NCBI RefSeq assembly: GCF_030684895.1
Contig: NZ_JAUXXP010000045.1
Location: 1 to 64,000, forward strand
DNA length: 64,000 nucleotides
Source: Pseudomonas sp.
GTDB taxonomy: Bacteria > Pseudomonadota > Gammaproteobacteria > Pseudomonadales > Pseudomonadaceae
Direction: 5' to 3'
Part shown: in pieces, positions 16,219-24,160 of the stretch
Position numbering within the stretch: position 1 is the first letter of the stretch
Layout of the letters: the number at the start of each line of letters is the position of its first letter
Program-made: the position numbers and the translations under genes
Notes under the pieces: generated by a model
Told to the model about the DNA's origin: nothing
What the model saw: the letters and a program-made list of their open reading frames with translations, nothing else
The model's database searches: none

Positions 16219-16698
16219 TCAGCCGCGCAGGTGCTGCAACGGCAGCTGGGTGCTGGAGAGAATCTGCTGCAGCACGAAGCTGGAGCGCACGCTGGAGACC
16301 CCCTCGATACGGGTTAGGGTGCCCAGCAGCAGTTGCTGGTAGTGATCCATGTCCGGCACCACCACCTTGAGCTGGTAGTCCGCGTCCATCCCGGTGACCA
16401 GGCAGCATTCGAGCACTTGCGGGCATTTGCGGATTTCTTCCTGAAAATGCTCGAAGCGTTCCGGGGTGTGCTTGTCCATGCCGATCAGCACGTAGGCGGT
16501 CAGCGTCAGGCCGAGTTGCTTGCGGTCCAGCAGGGCGACCTGGCCGAGGATATAGCCATCATCTTCCAGCTGTTTGACCCGTCGCGAGCAGGGCGAGGGC
16601 GACAGGCCGATGCGTTCGGCCAGCTCCTGGTTGGACAGAGTGGCGTCGCGCTGCAATTCGGCGAGGATATTCAGGTCATAACGATCAAGTCTGTTCAT
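16219..16698 (-). CDS. Lrp/AsnC-family transcriptional regulator
   Basis: A 159-residue regulator with an N-terminal winged helix-turn-helix (about 3-60, LSNQELAERIGLSPSPCSRRVKQLEDDGYI) and a C-terminal RAM ligand domain (about 65-150, VLECCLVTGMDADYQLKVVVPDM). Such proteins respond to amino acids as octamers. The sequence is of the BkdR/Lrp type, but its target is not visible. The promoter must lie in the 394-base space at 16699-17092. Confidence 0.9.
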   Translation of the reverse strand: MNRLDRYDLNILAELQRDATLSNQELAERIGLSPSPCSRRVKQLEDDGYILGQVALLDRKQLGLTLTAYVLIGMDKHTPERFEHFQEEIRKCPQVLECCLVTGMDADYQLKVVVPDMDHYQQLLLGTLTRIEGVSSVRSSFVLQQILSSTQLPLQHLRG

Positions 16699-16799
16699 GT
16701 TTGCCGTGCTTTCGTTATTAGGTTGTGCGGGATGATGCGCTTGTGGTGATTAATTGCGCAAGTGGTGGGTATTTCAGCAATGTTCGCAATCTTTCACTG

Positions 16800-16969
16800 C
16801 GTCGGCGGGCGTAAGCTTTACCTCAACTTCAAGGCCCGGACGACACGTCCAGCCGCCTCGCCCAATCAGGTGAGCGGTCGCCGCCGATCCCACCGGATCG
16901 CCACGGCTCCCGGGTCCGCACTGCCCAACCAGGCAGGCGAAGAAAAGGCGTTACCAGCGCCACAATGAC
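16800..16969 (+). other. Intergenic stretch with a series of hairpins, possible small RNA
   Basis: This gene-free stretch holds GGACG-ACA-CGTCC (16838-16850), a two-part stem GCCG/CGGC around GATCC-CACC-GGATC (16880-16907) and CTGCC-CAACCA-GGCAG (16921-16936), followed by the strong terminator palindrome at 16970-17019. I see no convincing coding region; the open frame at 16762-16968 lacks a ribosome site and family features. A terminated small RNA on the plus strand is possible but unproven. The lrp promoter also lies here on the minus strand. Confidence 0.35.
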
Positions 16970-17019
16970 GGACACGCAAAAAAGGGGAAGGCCTGCAGGC
17001 CTTCCCCTTTTTTGTGTCC
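16970..17019. terminator. Perfect long palindrome, bidirectional intrinsic terminator
   Basis: GGACAC (16970-16975), two unpaired bases, then a 36-base perfect palindrome with A6 and T6 at the ends and GGGGAAGGCCTGCAGGCCTTCCCC in two parts at 16984-17007, then GTGTCC (17014-17019). T runs follow the stem on both strands. It is well placed to end the CDF gene on the minus strand, and equally a plus-strand transcript from 16800 onward. Confidence 0.85.
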
Positions 17020-17022
17020 GCT

Positions 17023-17081
17023 GTCCTTGGCGGATCTTCGCAGCACGACGTCAACATTGCTCCAGGCAATTTTTGTTGCCT
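17023..17081. repeat. Intergenic repeat, copy 1
   Basis: Shares with 35345-35410 the ordered blocks TCC(T/C)TGGCGG, GC-(A)-GC/CGACGTCAA, ATTGCTCC and GGCAATTTTT, ending in TTGC/CTGC. The core folds as ATTGC-TCCAG-GCAAT (17056-17070) followed by T residues. It lies just behind the stop of the CDF gene. Confidence 0.6.
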
Positions 17082-17092
17082 GCTAGTTGCGC

Positions 17093-17989
17093 TTACGAGG
17101 CCGTCGCCGGTTTCACCACGTTGCTGGGGTCGGCATGCACCAGTACTTCGGCGCGGGGGAATTCGCTGCGGATCGCCGCTTCAACCTGATCACACAGACT
17201 GTGCGCCTGCTGCAGGCTTAGCTCACCCGGCAGTTCCACGTGTAGCTGCACGAACCAGTGGGTACCGGACAGCCGTGTGCGTAAGTCATGCACACCCAGC
17301 ACGCCTGGTACGGCGCAGGCCAGGCTGTACATCTGCGTGCTGATCTGCGGGTCGAGCTCCTGGTCCATTAGCACGGTAGCGGCTTCGCGGACGATGGTGA
17401 TGGCGCTCCAGAAGATATACAGCGCAATGCCGATGCCGAACAGGGCGTCCATTTGTGGCCAGCCGTAACTGGCCAGCAGCAATGCCAGGAGGATACTGCT
17501 GTTGAGCAGCAGGTCTGAACGGTAGTGCAGTGAGTCGGCGCGAATCGCCGTGGAGCCGGTCAGTTTCACCACATGGCTCTGGAACAGCAGCAGGGCGATG
17601 GTCACCGCCAGTGACAGCAGCATCACCGCGATGCCCAGGGCCGGTGCACCGATCGGTTCGGGGTTGAGCAGGCGGTCGATGGCGTGACTGCCTACCAGCA
17701 CGGCGCTGGCGCCGATAAACAGCGCTTGGCCCAGTCCCGCCAGGGCTTCGGCCTTGCCGTGACCGTAGCGGTGATCCTCATCGGCCGGGCGCAGGGCGTA
17801 GTGCACGGCAATCAGGTTGAGCAGCGAGGCGGCGCCATCGAGCAGCGAGTCAGTCAGTCCCGCCAGCAGGCTGACCGAGCCGCTGAGCCACCAAGCGATG
17901 GCTTTGGCCAGCGCCAGAGTGAGGGCAGCCGCCAGCGCGGCGAAGGTCGCCAGGCGCATCAGGCGGGCATGTTGCGGCGATATGTTCAC
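17093..17989 (-). CDS. Cation diffusion facilitator (FieF-like metal exporter)
   Basis: A 298-residue CDF transporter with six membrane segments (about residues 12-210) and a C-terminal cytoplasmic dimerisation domain. The metal site is seen as D-x-x-x-D in DSLLDGAASL (TM2) and H-x-x-x-D in ADSLHYRSD (TM5), the arrangement of FieF, which exports iron, zinc and related divalent ions in exchange for protons. DEDHRYGHGKAEAL is the conserved loop. Single gene, ending at the repeat and terminator of 16970-17081. Confidence 0.9.
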   Translation of the reverse strand: MNISPQHARLMRLATFAALAAALTLALAKAIAWWLSGSVSLLAGLTDSLLDGAASLLNLIAVHYALRPADEDHRYGHGKAEALAGLGQALFIGASAVLVGSHAIDRLLNPEPIGAPALGIAVMLLSLAVTIALLLFQSHVVKLTGSTAIRADSLHYRSDLLLNSSILLALLLASYGWPQMDALFGIGIALYIFWSAITIVREAATVLMDQELDPQISTQMYSLACAVPGVLGVHDLRTRLSGTHWFVQLHVELPGELSLQQAHSLCDQVEAAIRSEFPRAEVLVHADPSNVVKPATAS

Positions 17990-18049
17990 GGGTTATCCAG
18001 AGTGGGGTGAGTTCTGCCAAGGCTAGCGCACCTGGATTTATAGAATAAG

Positions 18050-18078
18050 AAAAGCCCGTCGCAATAACGGGCTTTTAC
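18050..18078 (-). terminator. Intrinsic terminator of the lipoprotein gene
   Basis: AGCCCGT-CGCAATA-ACGGGCT (18053-18073) with a TTTTCTT run on the minus strand, 25 bases behind the stop of the 18103-18522 gene. Confidence 0.85.
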
Positions 18079-18102
18079 TTTGGAGGCTTTCTAGTGACGA
18101 GC

Positions 18103-18522
18103 TTAGGCTGCTGGGCGCAGACCATAGGCCGCCAGCTGCTCGACACTGCCGCTGTGCTGAATCAGGCGCGGGTCATCCAGTGGCAGGCTGTGGCCCGTCT
18201 GCACTTCGATCAGCGCCTTGAGCTTGGCGGCGTCGATCTTGCCGTCAGCATCCACCACATTCTGCAGGTCTTGTGGGTCAACCTGCGAGGTCAGGCCGCC
18301 AGGCAGGTAGATCGCGCCGGTGGCGAAGTCGATACCAAAGGCGATCAGCCCTGGGAGTACATAGAAGAGAATGCCGATTGCGTTGAGTCCGGCCACCACG
18401 GGGTCGATGCGGCCTTCGATCTGGCCGCGGCGATCCGGGAAGAACAGGGTGCCGCAGGCGGTCAGTTGAGTGAGCAGCGCGGCGACGATAAGGCCACCGA
18501 TAACGCGGGTTTGGGTGCGCAT
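18103..18522 (-). CDS. Small lipoprotein of unknown function
   Basis: A 139-residue exported protein. The lipobox LTAC places the lipidated cysteine at residue 23. Residues about 40-75 are hydrophobic with glycine (GLNAIGILFYVLPGLIAFGIDFATGAIYLPGG), then a soluble tail contains DPQDLQNVVDADGKIDAAKLKALIEVQTG. Pseudomonas homologues are often labelled polyribonucleotide nucleotidyltransferase; nothing in this sequence supports that label. Single gene with its own terminator. Confidence 0.75.
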   Translation of the reverse strand: MRTQTRVIGGLIVAALLTQLTACGTLFFPDRRGQIEGRIDPVVAGLNAIGILFYVLPGLIAFGIDFATGAIYLPGGLTSQVDPQDLQNVVDADGKIDAAKLKALIEVQTGHSLPLDDPRLIQHSGSVEQLAAYGLRPAA

Positions 18523-18688
18523 TGAACATCTCCATGGAAAAAGTGGCGCAACTATACCAATGCCTGTATTGCAATGCCGCTGCGTCAGGCGCTGTCAGCG
18601 CTATTTCGCGCAGCCATACCTAACACTCAGACAGCGCCAATGCTCCACAGGTTCGCCGTTATAATCCTGCGCCTTGAATGGAGCCCGC

Positions 18689-21223
18689 ATGAATTCCCTG
18701 CCCATCGATGTGCTGCTGCCTGAACTCTGCCAGGCCCTTGCTCTGCGTGATGAAGCCGTGCTGGAAGCGCCGCCCGGTGCCGGCAAGACTACCCGTGTGC
18801 CGCTGGCGCTGCTAACGCAGCCCTGGCTGGCCGGGCAGACCATTATCATGCTCGAACCACGGCGCCTGGCGGCGAGAGCGGCGGCCGAGCGACTGGCCAG
18901 CGAGTTGGGCGAGGCGGTGGGGGAAACCGTTGGCTATCGTATTCGCCTGGACAGCAAGGTCGGCCCGCGTACCCGTATCGAAGTGGTTACCGAAGGCATC
19001 CTGGCGCGGCGGCTGCAGGACGACCCTGCGCTGGAAGGCGTTGGCGTGGTGATCTTTGACGAATTTCACGAGCGCAGTTTGGACGCTGACCTGGCGTTGG
19101 CGCTGTGCCTGAATGGCCGGGCGATGTTTCGCGGTGCGGACTCTGGCGAGTTGCCGCTGAAGGTGCTGCTGATGTCAGCAACCCTGGAAGGCGAGCGGCT
19201 GGCGGGGCTGCTCGGCGATGCGCCGGTGCTGCGCAGCGAAGGGCGGATGTTTCCGGTGGATATCCGCTGGGGCGCGCCCTGGCAGACGGGCGAGTGGCTT
19301 GAGCCGAAGGTGCTGCAGTGCGTGCTGCAGGCGCTGGCTGATGAGTCCGGCAGCCTGCTGGTGTTTCTGCCGGGGCAGGCGGAGATTCGCCGGGTCAATG
19401 AACAGCTGGCCGAGTCCCTGGCTGGGCGCCGCGACATTCTGCTCTGTCCGTTGCATGGCGAACTGGACCTCAGCGCCCAGCGCGCGGCCATCGAACCCGC
19501 ACCGCCGGGCCTGCGCAAGGTGGTGCTGGCGACTAATATCGCCGAAACCAGCCTGACCATCGATGGCGTGCGGGTGGTGATCGATGCTGGCCTGGCGCGG
19601 GTGCCGCGCTTTGACCCGAACAGCGGCATGACTCGCCTGGACACCCAGCGTATTTCCCGCGCCTCCGCCACCCAGCGCAGCGGCCGGGCTGGGCGCTTGC
19701 AGCCGGGCGTTTGTTATCGCCTGTGGTCGCAGGCGCAGCATGAGCAATTGGCAGCCTACGGCACGGCGGAAATGCTTCAGGCCGACCTCGCCGGTTTGGC
19801 GTTGCAACTGGTGCGCTGGGGCGTGCAGCCGGCTGAGCTGGTCTGGCTCGATCCGCCACCGGCGGCTGCCTATGCCCAGGCTTTGGAGCTGCTGGCGCGA
19901 TTGGGCGCGGTGGATGCCCTGGGCGTGCTCACCAGTCACGGCCAGGCCATGGCCGAGCTGCCGACTCATCCACGTATCGCCCATCTGCTGTTGCGTGGTC
20001 AGGCGCTGGGCCTGGGGCCATTGGCCTGCGATCTGGCGGCATTGCTCGGCGAGCGCGACATTCTGCGTGGCGCGGGCGCCGATCTGCACAGTCGCCTGGC
20101 TTTGCTGGCCGGTGAGTCGCGCGGCGCCCGTGGTGCCCAAAGTGGCGTGCAGCGCGCTCGGCAGCTGGCCAGGCAGTTTCAGGGTTACCTCAAGCGCAGG
20201 CCCAGCCCGCAGGCAGTCAGTGATCCCGAACATCCGCGCTGGCTGGGCGCGTTGCTGGCCTTTGCCTACCCGGACCGCATCGCCCAGCAGCGCCGTGCCG
20301 GTGGCGCGGAATATCGTCTGGCCAACGGCCGGGCGGCGCTATTTGCCGAGGTCGATGGCCTGATGAAACACAGCTGGCTGGTGGTGGCTGACCTGGGCAG
20401 CCGCCAGGGCCAGCGCGAAGAGCGCATCTACCTGGCCGCCGAGTTGGAGCCGCAGTTGTTTGAGGGCGTGCTGGCCGAGCAGGTCAGCAACTTGGAAGTA
20501 CTGGATTGGGATGAGCGCGAAGGCGCTCTGCGCGCAGAACGCCAGCGCAAGGTCGGTGAGCTGGTGTTGTCGCGTGAGGCGCTGACTGGGCTGGATGCGC
20601 AACAGCGCAGTCGCGCCATGCTCGGCCTGGTGCGGCGTAAGGGCCTGGCGCTGCTGCCCTGGACGCCGGAGTTACGCCAGTGGCAGGCGCGGGTGGCGTT
20701 GCTGCGCACGCTGGATCTGGCCAGCAAGGACGTCAGCGAATGGCCGGATGTCAGTGATGCCACCTTGCTGGCGACCCTGGAGAACTGGCTGCAGCCCTAT
20801 CTGGATAACGTCACCCGGCTTAGCCATTTCGCCAACCTGGATTTACCCAGCCTGCTGCTGAATCTGCTGCCCTGGCCGTTGCCGCAGCGTCTCGATGAGC
20901 TGGCGCCGCGCAGCGTGCAGGTGCCTTCCGGTTCGCGCATCAGTCTGGATTACAGCGAACAGCCGCCGGTGTTGGCGGTGCGCTTGCAGGAGTTGTTCGG
21001 CTTGGCCGATACGCCGCGCATTGCCGGCGGTCGTCAGGTGGTCAAGCTGCACCTGCTGTCGCCAGCGCGGCGGCCGGTGCAGGTGACTCAGGATCTGGCC
21101 AACTTCTGGCGCAGTACCTACGCCGAAGTAAAGAAAGACCTAAAGGGGAGGTACCCCAAGCATTATTGGCCGGATGATCCGCTGATCGCCGAGCCTACCG
21201 CGCGTGCTAAGCCGCGCAAGTAG
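18689..21223 (+). CDS. hrpB: ATP-dependent RNA helicase HrpB
   Basis: DEAH-box helicase of 844 residues. Walker A is APPGAGKTTR (27-36), the DEAH motif appears as DEFH in VIFDEFHERSLDADL (near 120), motif III as SAT (near 158) and motif VI as QRSGRAGRLQPG (near 330); HA2 and the HrpB C-terminal domain follow. The length is the normal one. A TTG-initiated extension five codons upstream is possible, but the ATG at 18689 has GGAG at the right distance. The gene ends two bases from the stop of the convergent solute-binding protein gene, with no terminator between them. Physiological role in most bacteria is unclear. Confidence 0.93.
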   Translation: MNSLPIDVLLPELCQALALRDEAVLEAPPGAGKTTRVPLALLTQPWLAGQTIIMLEPRRLAARAAAERLASELGEAVGETVGYRIRLDSKVGPRTRIEVVTEGILARRLQDDPALEGVGVVIFDEFHERSLDADLALALCLNGRAMFRGADSGELPLKVLLMSATLEGERLAGLLGDAPVLRSEGRMFPVDIRWGAPWQTGEWLEPKVLQCVLQALADESGSLLVFLPGQAEIRRVNEQLAESLAGRRDILLCPLHGELDLSAQRAAIEPAPPGLRKVVLATNIAETSLTIDGVRVVIDAGLARVPRFDPNSGMTRLDTQRISRASATQRSGRAGRLQPGVCYRLWSQAQHEQLAAYGTAEMLQADLAGLALQLVRWGVQPAELVWLDPPPAAAYAQALELLARLGAVDALGVLTSHGQAMAELPTHPRIAHLLLRGQALGLGPLACDLAALLGERDILRGAGADLHSRLALLAGESRGARGAQSGVQRARQLARQFQGYLKRRPSPQAVSDPEHPRWLGALLAFAYPDRIAQQRRAGGAEYRLANGRAALFAEVDGLMKHSWLVVADLGSRQGQREERIYLAAELEPQLFEGVLAEQVSNLEVLDWDEREGALRAERQRKVGELVLSREALTGLDAQQRSRAMLGLVRRKGLALLPWTPELRQWQARVALLRTLDLASKDVSEWPDVSDATLLATLENWLQPYLDNVTRLSHFANLDLPSLLLNLLPWPLPQRLDELAPRSVQVPSGSRISLDYSEQPPVLAVRLQELFGLADTPRIAGGRQVVKLHLLSPARRPVQVTQDLANFWRSTYAEVKKDLKGRYPKHYWPDDPLIAEPTARAKPRK

Positions 21224-21225
21224 GT

Positions 21226-21969
21226 TCAGGGCAGGTGTAGATCTTCGCCAGCCGCCTGTAGCTCGGCATAGGCCCGATCCAATGCATCATGCAGGGCTTC
21301 GGCGCCGGGCGCTTTACTGGATACGATCAACTTCAGCGGGATGCGCTGCAGTTCCACATACGGCAGCTCGGACATGCCCAAGCGTTTGCGCGCCTGCTCC
21401 ACCGGGGTCTGATAGTCGAGGAGGAAATCGCCGCGACGGCGCTGGAGCATTTCCAATGCGGCAGTGTGGGTGCCGGTGCGGTGTTGCTCAACAGCCAGCT
21501 GCGGGTCGTTGAGCATTTCGTTGACCGGCTGCCAGTAGGTGTAACCGCTGATCATGATTACCCCACGGCCCTTAAGGTCCTCGGGCAGGCGCGGCATCAG
21601 GGTGTCGCGGCGGAAATACAGGTTGAGCACGATCTCGCCCAGTTTGGTGTGGGTTTCCAGGGTGTGCTCGCGCAATTCCACCTTGCCCGGCGCCCCCGGC
21701 CAGACGTGCACACTGCCATCCTGCAGGGCGTTGTACAGCCGCGCGCTGGGGTAGGAGCGCAGCTCGGCGCGATAGCCGGCGTGTTCCAGCAGGCGCTTGC
21801 TCAGCTGCAAGATGGCACCCTTGGAGCGGCCTTGGCTGTCGGTGTAGGAATAGGGTGGAAATTCGTAATAACCCACCTGCACCAATGGCCGTTGATCATC
21901 GGTGGGAGCGGCGAGGCCGGAGCTGCAATACAGGGCTGCAGCCAGCGCAAGGCAGAGAAATCGTGGCAT
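21226..21969 (-). CDS. Periplasmic solute-binding protein, family 3 type, without transporter
   Basis: A 247-residue exported protein (signal peptide 1-20) with the SBP_bac_3 fold: VQVGYYEFPPYSYTDSQGRSKGAILQLSKRLLEHAG near 30-65, then PSARLYNALQDGSVHVWPGA, typical of orphan amino-acid-binding-like proteins in Pseudomonas. No permease or ATPase gene is close, so it may serve a sensor or a distant transporter. The ATG at 21969 gives a clean signal peptide; the frame is open to an ATG at 22035, which would put the palindrome at 22012-22026 inside the gene. Confidence 0.75.
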   Translation of the reverse strand: MPRFLCLALAAALYCSSGLAAPTDDQRPLVQVGYYEFPPYSYTDSQGRSKGAILQLSKRLLEHAGYRAELRSYPSARLYNALQDGSVHVWPGAPGKVELREHTLETHTKLGEIVLNLYFRRDTLMPRLPEDLKGRGVIMISGYTYWQPVNEMLNDPQLAVEQHRTGTHTAALEMLQRRRGDFLLDYQTPVEQARKRLGMSELPYVELQRIPLKLIVSSKAPGAEALHDALDRAYAELQAAGEDLHLP

Positions 21970-22011
21970 CAAATGGGTACGTACTGCGGCTATCTGCCGT
22001 CTTTTCGTTAT

Positions 22012-22026
22012 AAAAGTGTCACTTTT
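22012..22026. promoter_or_regulatory. Operator-like palindrome upstream of the solute-binding gene
   Basis: AAAAGTG-T-CACTTTT, a perfect 7-base inverted repeat with a one-base centre, 43-57 bases upstream of the ATG at 21969. Position and symmetry fit a dimeric regulator site. The binding protein is unknown, and the site would be coding if the upstream start were used. Confidence 0.4.
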
Positions 22027-22225
22027 GGCGAGCATGGCTAACTGCCAGCAGCTTTGTCCAGTGACTTGCTGAAAAAGCTTAGCCCAACGTTGGCAGCTGT
22101 AGGCCGGTAGCGATAAATACCCGCTAAGCGCCTGGTCGGACTGAGCAGGGCGCGCTGGGCAATGCGGCTAGGGGAGTTGGGGGCTGGCAGGTGAACTATG
22201 CTGATGGAGCATGCCGAAAATGTGT

Positions 22226-22248
22226 GGCGCTGCCAATGTTGCAGCGCC
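22226..22248 (+). promoter_or_regulatory. Leader hairpin before the CDGSH gene
   Basis: GGCGCTGC-CAATGTT-GCAGCGCC, an 8-bp perfect stem ending 25 bases before the ATG and 15 bases before the AGGAGG ribosome site. It may be part of the 5' untranslated region; only two T residues follow, so it is not a good terminator. Confidence 0.35.
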
Positions 22249-22273
22249 TTGCTCGGGTGCTTCAGGAGGCCAC

Positions 22274-22513
22274 ATGAATAGCCCAACGATTGCCCAGCGC
22301 AACCCCTATGCGGTTGCGGTCACCGCCGGCAACGACTACTTCTGGTGCCGCTGCGGGCTCAGCGCCGCACAGCCTTTTTGCGACGGCAAGCACAAAGGCA
22401 GCGGTTTTACCCCGTTGAAATACCACGCGGACGAGGACGCCACCCTGTACTTTTGTGGCTGCAAGCACACGCAGACGCCACCCTGTTGCGATGGCAGCCA
22501 TAACAGGTTGTAG
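22274..22513 (+). CDS. Double CDGSH iron-sulfur domain protein
   Basis: A 79-residue soluble protein with two CDGSH clusters. The first, CRCGLSAAQPFCDGKH, has ligands C25, C27, C36 and H40; the second, CGCKHTQTPPCCDGSH, has C61, C63, C72 and H76. Each should hold a 3-Cys, 1-His [2Fe-2S] centre, suited to electron or cluster transfer. The ATG has an AGGAGG ribosome site at 22264-22269; a longer open frame upstream was rejected. The SDR gene follows after 36 bases on the same strand. Confidence 0.88.
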   Translation: MNSPTIAQRNPYAVAVTAGNDYFWCRCGLSAAQPFCDGKHKGSGFTPLKYHADEDATLYFCGCKHTQTPPCCDGSHNRL

Positions 22514-22549
22514 TAACGGCTTTTGCAGTAACTGGGTCGGGGACAGGTT

Positions 22550-23395
22550 ATGTACCGCAAGGTGTTTGCCAACAAGGTATTCGACCGCAAGGTTGTGGTG
22601 ATTACGGGCGGCTGTGCCGGCATCGGACGGGCGCTGGCCATGCGTTTGGCGCAGGCAGGCGCGCGCCTGGTGATTTTTGATCTGCAGCAGCAGGCGCTCG
22701 ACAGCCTGGTGCAGCACCTGGCCGATCACCACAATGCCGAGGCCCTCGGCGTGCTCTGCGATGTGGCCGATGCAGCAGCGGTGGAACGGGCGATGGCCCT
22801 GACCGTCGAGCGTTTCGGCGGTATCGATGTGCTGGTCAACAACGCCGGGATTACCCATCGCAGCAGTTTTGCCGACACCGAGCTGGCGGTGTTTCAGCGG
22901 ATCATGGCGGTCAACTATTTTGGCGCGCTGCATTGCACCAAGGCCGCGCTGCCCAGCCTGATCGCCCGCAGTGGGCAGGTCATCGTGCTCAGCTCGCTGT
23001 CAGGCTTCGCCCCGCTGCTTTATCGCAGCGCCTACAACGCCAGCAAGCATGCCCTGCATGGGCTATTTGAAACCCTGCGTTATGAACTGAAAGGCTCCGG
23101 GGTCAATGTGATGCTGGTGTGCCCCGGCTTTACTGCCACCGATTTGCGCAAGAATGCCCTGGTCGGCGATGGCTCGGTGGCCGCGCAACCGCCCTTGGCA
23201 ATGGGCAAGGTGGCCTCACCGCAGGATGTCGCCGAGGCGATTTACCGCGGCGCCTTGAAGCGTCGCCGGCTGCTGGTGCTGTCGAATGTGGACTGGCGCG
23301 CGCGGGTGTTGGCGCGGTTCTTCCCGCGGCTGTTCGAGCGGGTGCTGCTGCCGCGTCTGTCCGGCTTGAAGCCGCAGCGTGCAGGTCGTTTCTGA
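22550..23395 (+). CDS. Short-chain dehydrogenase/reductase
   Basis: A 281-residue Rossmann-fold oxidoreductase. The cofactor loop is TGGCAGIG (19-26), NNAG sits at 97-100, and the catalytic residues are S149, Y162 and K166 (YNASK). D44 after the second strand (VIFDLQQQ) favours NAD. The tail is basic (KRRRLLVLSNVDWRARVLARFFPRLFERVL) with a possible membrane-associating helix, as in SDRs acting on lipids. Its stop overlaps the start of the following solute-binding gene (TGATG). Substrate unknown. Confidence 0.85.
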   Translation: MYRKVFANKVFDRKVVVITGGCAGIGRALAMRLAQAGARLVIFDLQQQALDSLVQHLADHHNAEALGVLCDVADAAAVERAMALTVERFGGIDVLVNNAGITHRSSFADTELAVFQRIMAVNYFGALHCTKAALPSLIARSGQVIVLSSLSGFAPLLYRSAYNASKHALHGLFETLRYELKGSGVNVMLVCPGFTATDLRKNALVGDGSVAAQPPLAMGKVASPQDVAEAIYRGALKRRRLLVLSNVDWRARVLARFFPRLFERVLLPRLSGLKPQRAGRF

Positions 23396-24141
23396 TGCGC
23401 CGCGCATGGCTCGCTCTGCTGCTTTTATTCGGCGCGCCGCTGCAGGCCGAGGAGCCGCCAGCGTTGCTGGTGATGACCGATATCTGGCCGCCTTTTCGTA
23501 TGCAGGAGGGCGATGGGGCACTGAGCGGGCTGGATATCGACTTGCTTGCTCAGCTCAGTCAGCGCACCGGGCTGCGCTTCGAGGTGCAGCGCGCACCCTG
23601 GGCGCGCGGTTTGGCTGCGTTGCAGAGCGGCAAGGCCGACCTGATGACCGGGCTGGCGAAAACCCCCGAGCGGGAAGGCTATATCCATTACCTGCCGCAG
23701 CCCTACTACGCCTGTGCGCCGCGTTTCTACGCGGTCCCCGCGCAGGCTAAGGCGCTGCAGAGCTACAGCCAGTTGGCCAGTCTGACCATTGGCTATGTGC
23801 TGGAGTCGGCGTACTTCGAGCCATTTGATTCGGATCAGCAGCTGCGCAAAACCGCGGTCAACACGGAGAGCCAGTTGCTGGAAATGCTGGTGCGCGGCCG
23901 CCTGCAAACGGTGATTGGCACCGATTGCCAGGTCGACTATGAGTTGCGCGATGCGCGCTGGAATGGCCGTATCGCCAAGGCGGCGTTTCAGCCCGAGGCG
24001 CGTACCGATTTGTATATCGGCTTCTCCCGCCAGCGCGGTTTGCAGGCGCAGTACCAGCGGGTAAGCGAGGCACTGGCGCAGATGCAGGCCGAGGGTTGGA
24101 TCGCCAAGGCAGCGCAGCGCTATCAGTCCGCTGCGCCTTGA
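23395..24141 (+). CDS. Periplasmic solute-binding protein, family 3 type
   Basis: A 248-residue exported protein: signal peptide 1-18, then LLVMTDIWPPFRMQEGDGALSGLDIDLLAQLSQRTGLRFEVQRAPWARGLAALQSGKADLMTGLAKTPER in several parts, the normal opening of SBP_bac_3. It is translationally coupled to the SDR gene, and again no permease or ATPase follows. The ATG at 23395 is chosen for the signal peptide; the frame is open much further upstream inside the SDR gene. An orphan binding protein or sensor accessory is likely. Confidence 0.8.
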   Translation: MRRAWLALLLLFGAPLQAEEPPALLVMTDIWPPFRMQEGDGALSGLDIDLLAQLSQRTGLRFEVQRAPWARGLAALQSGKADLMTGLAKTPEREGYIHYLPQPYYACAPRFYAVPAQAKALQSYSQLASLTIGYVLESAYFEPFDSDQQLRKTAVNTESQLLEMLVRGRLQTVIGTDCQVDYELRDARWNGRIAKAAFQPEARTDLYIGFSRQRGLQAQYQRVSEALAQMQAEGWIAKAAQRYQSAAP

Positions 24142-24160
24142 GCTCAAGCGCCTTTAGGCA

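Noticed and set aside
16762..16968. Open frame of 68 codons on the plus strand between the lrp and CDF genes
   Set aside because: No ribosome site, low-complexity basic composition and no family features; the hairpin series in the same DNA argues for a non-coding role.
18103..18522. Label polyribonucleotide nucleotidyltransferase often given to homologues
   Set aside because: The protein is a 139-residue lipoprotein with no RNase PH, KH or S1 domain.
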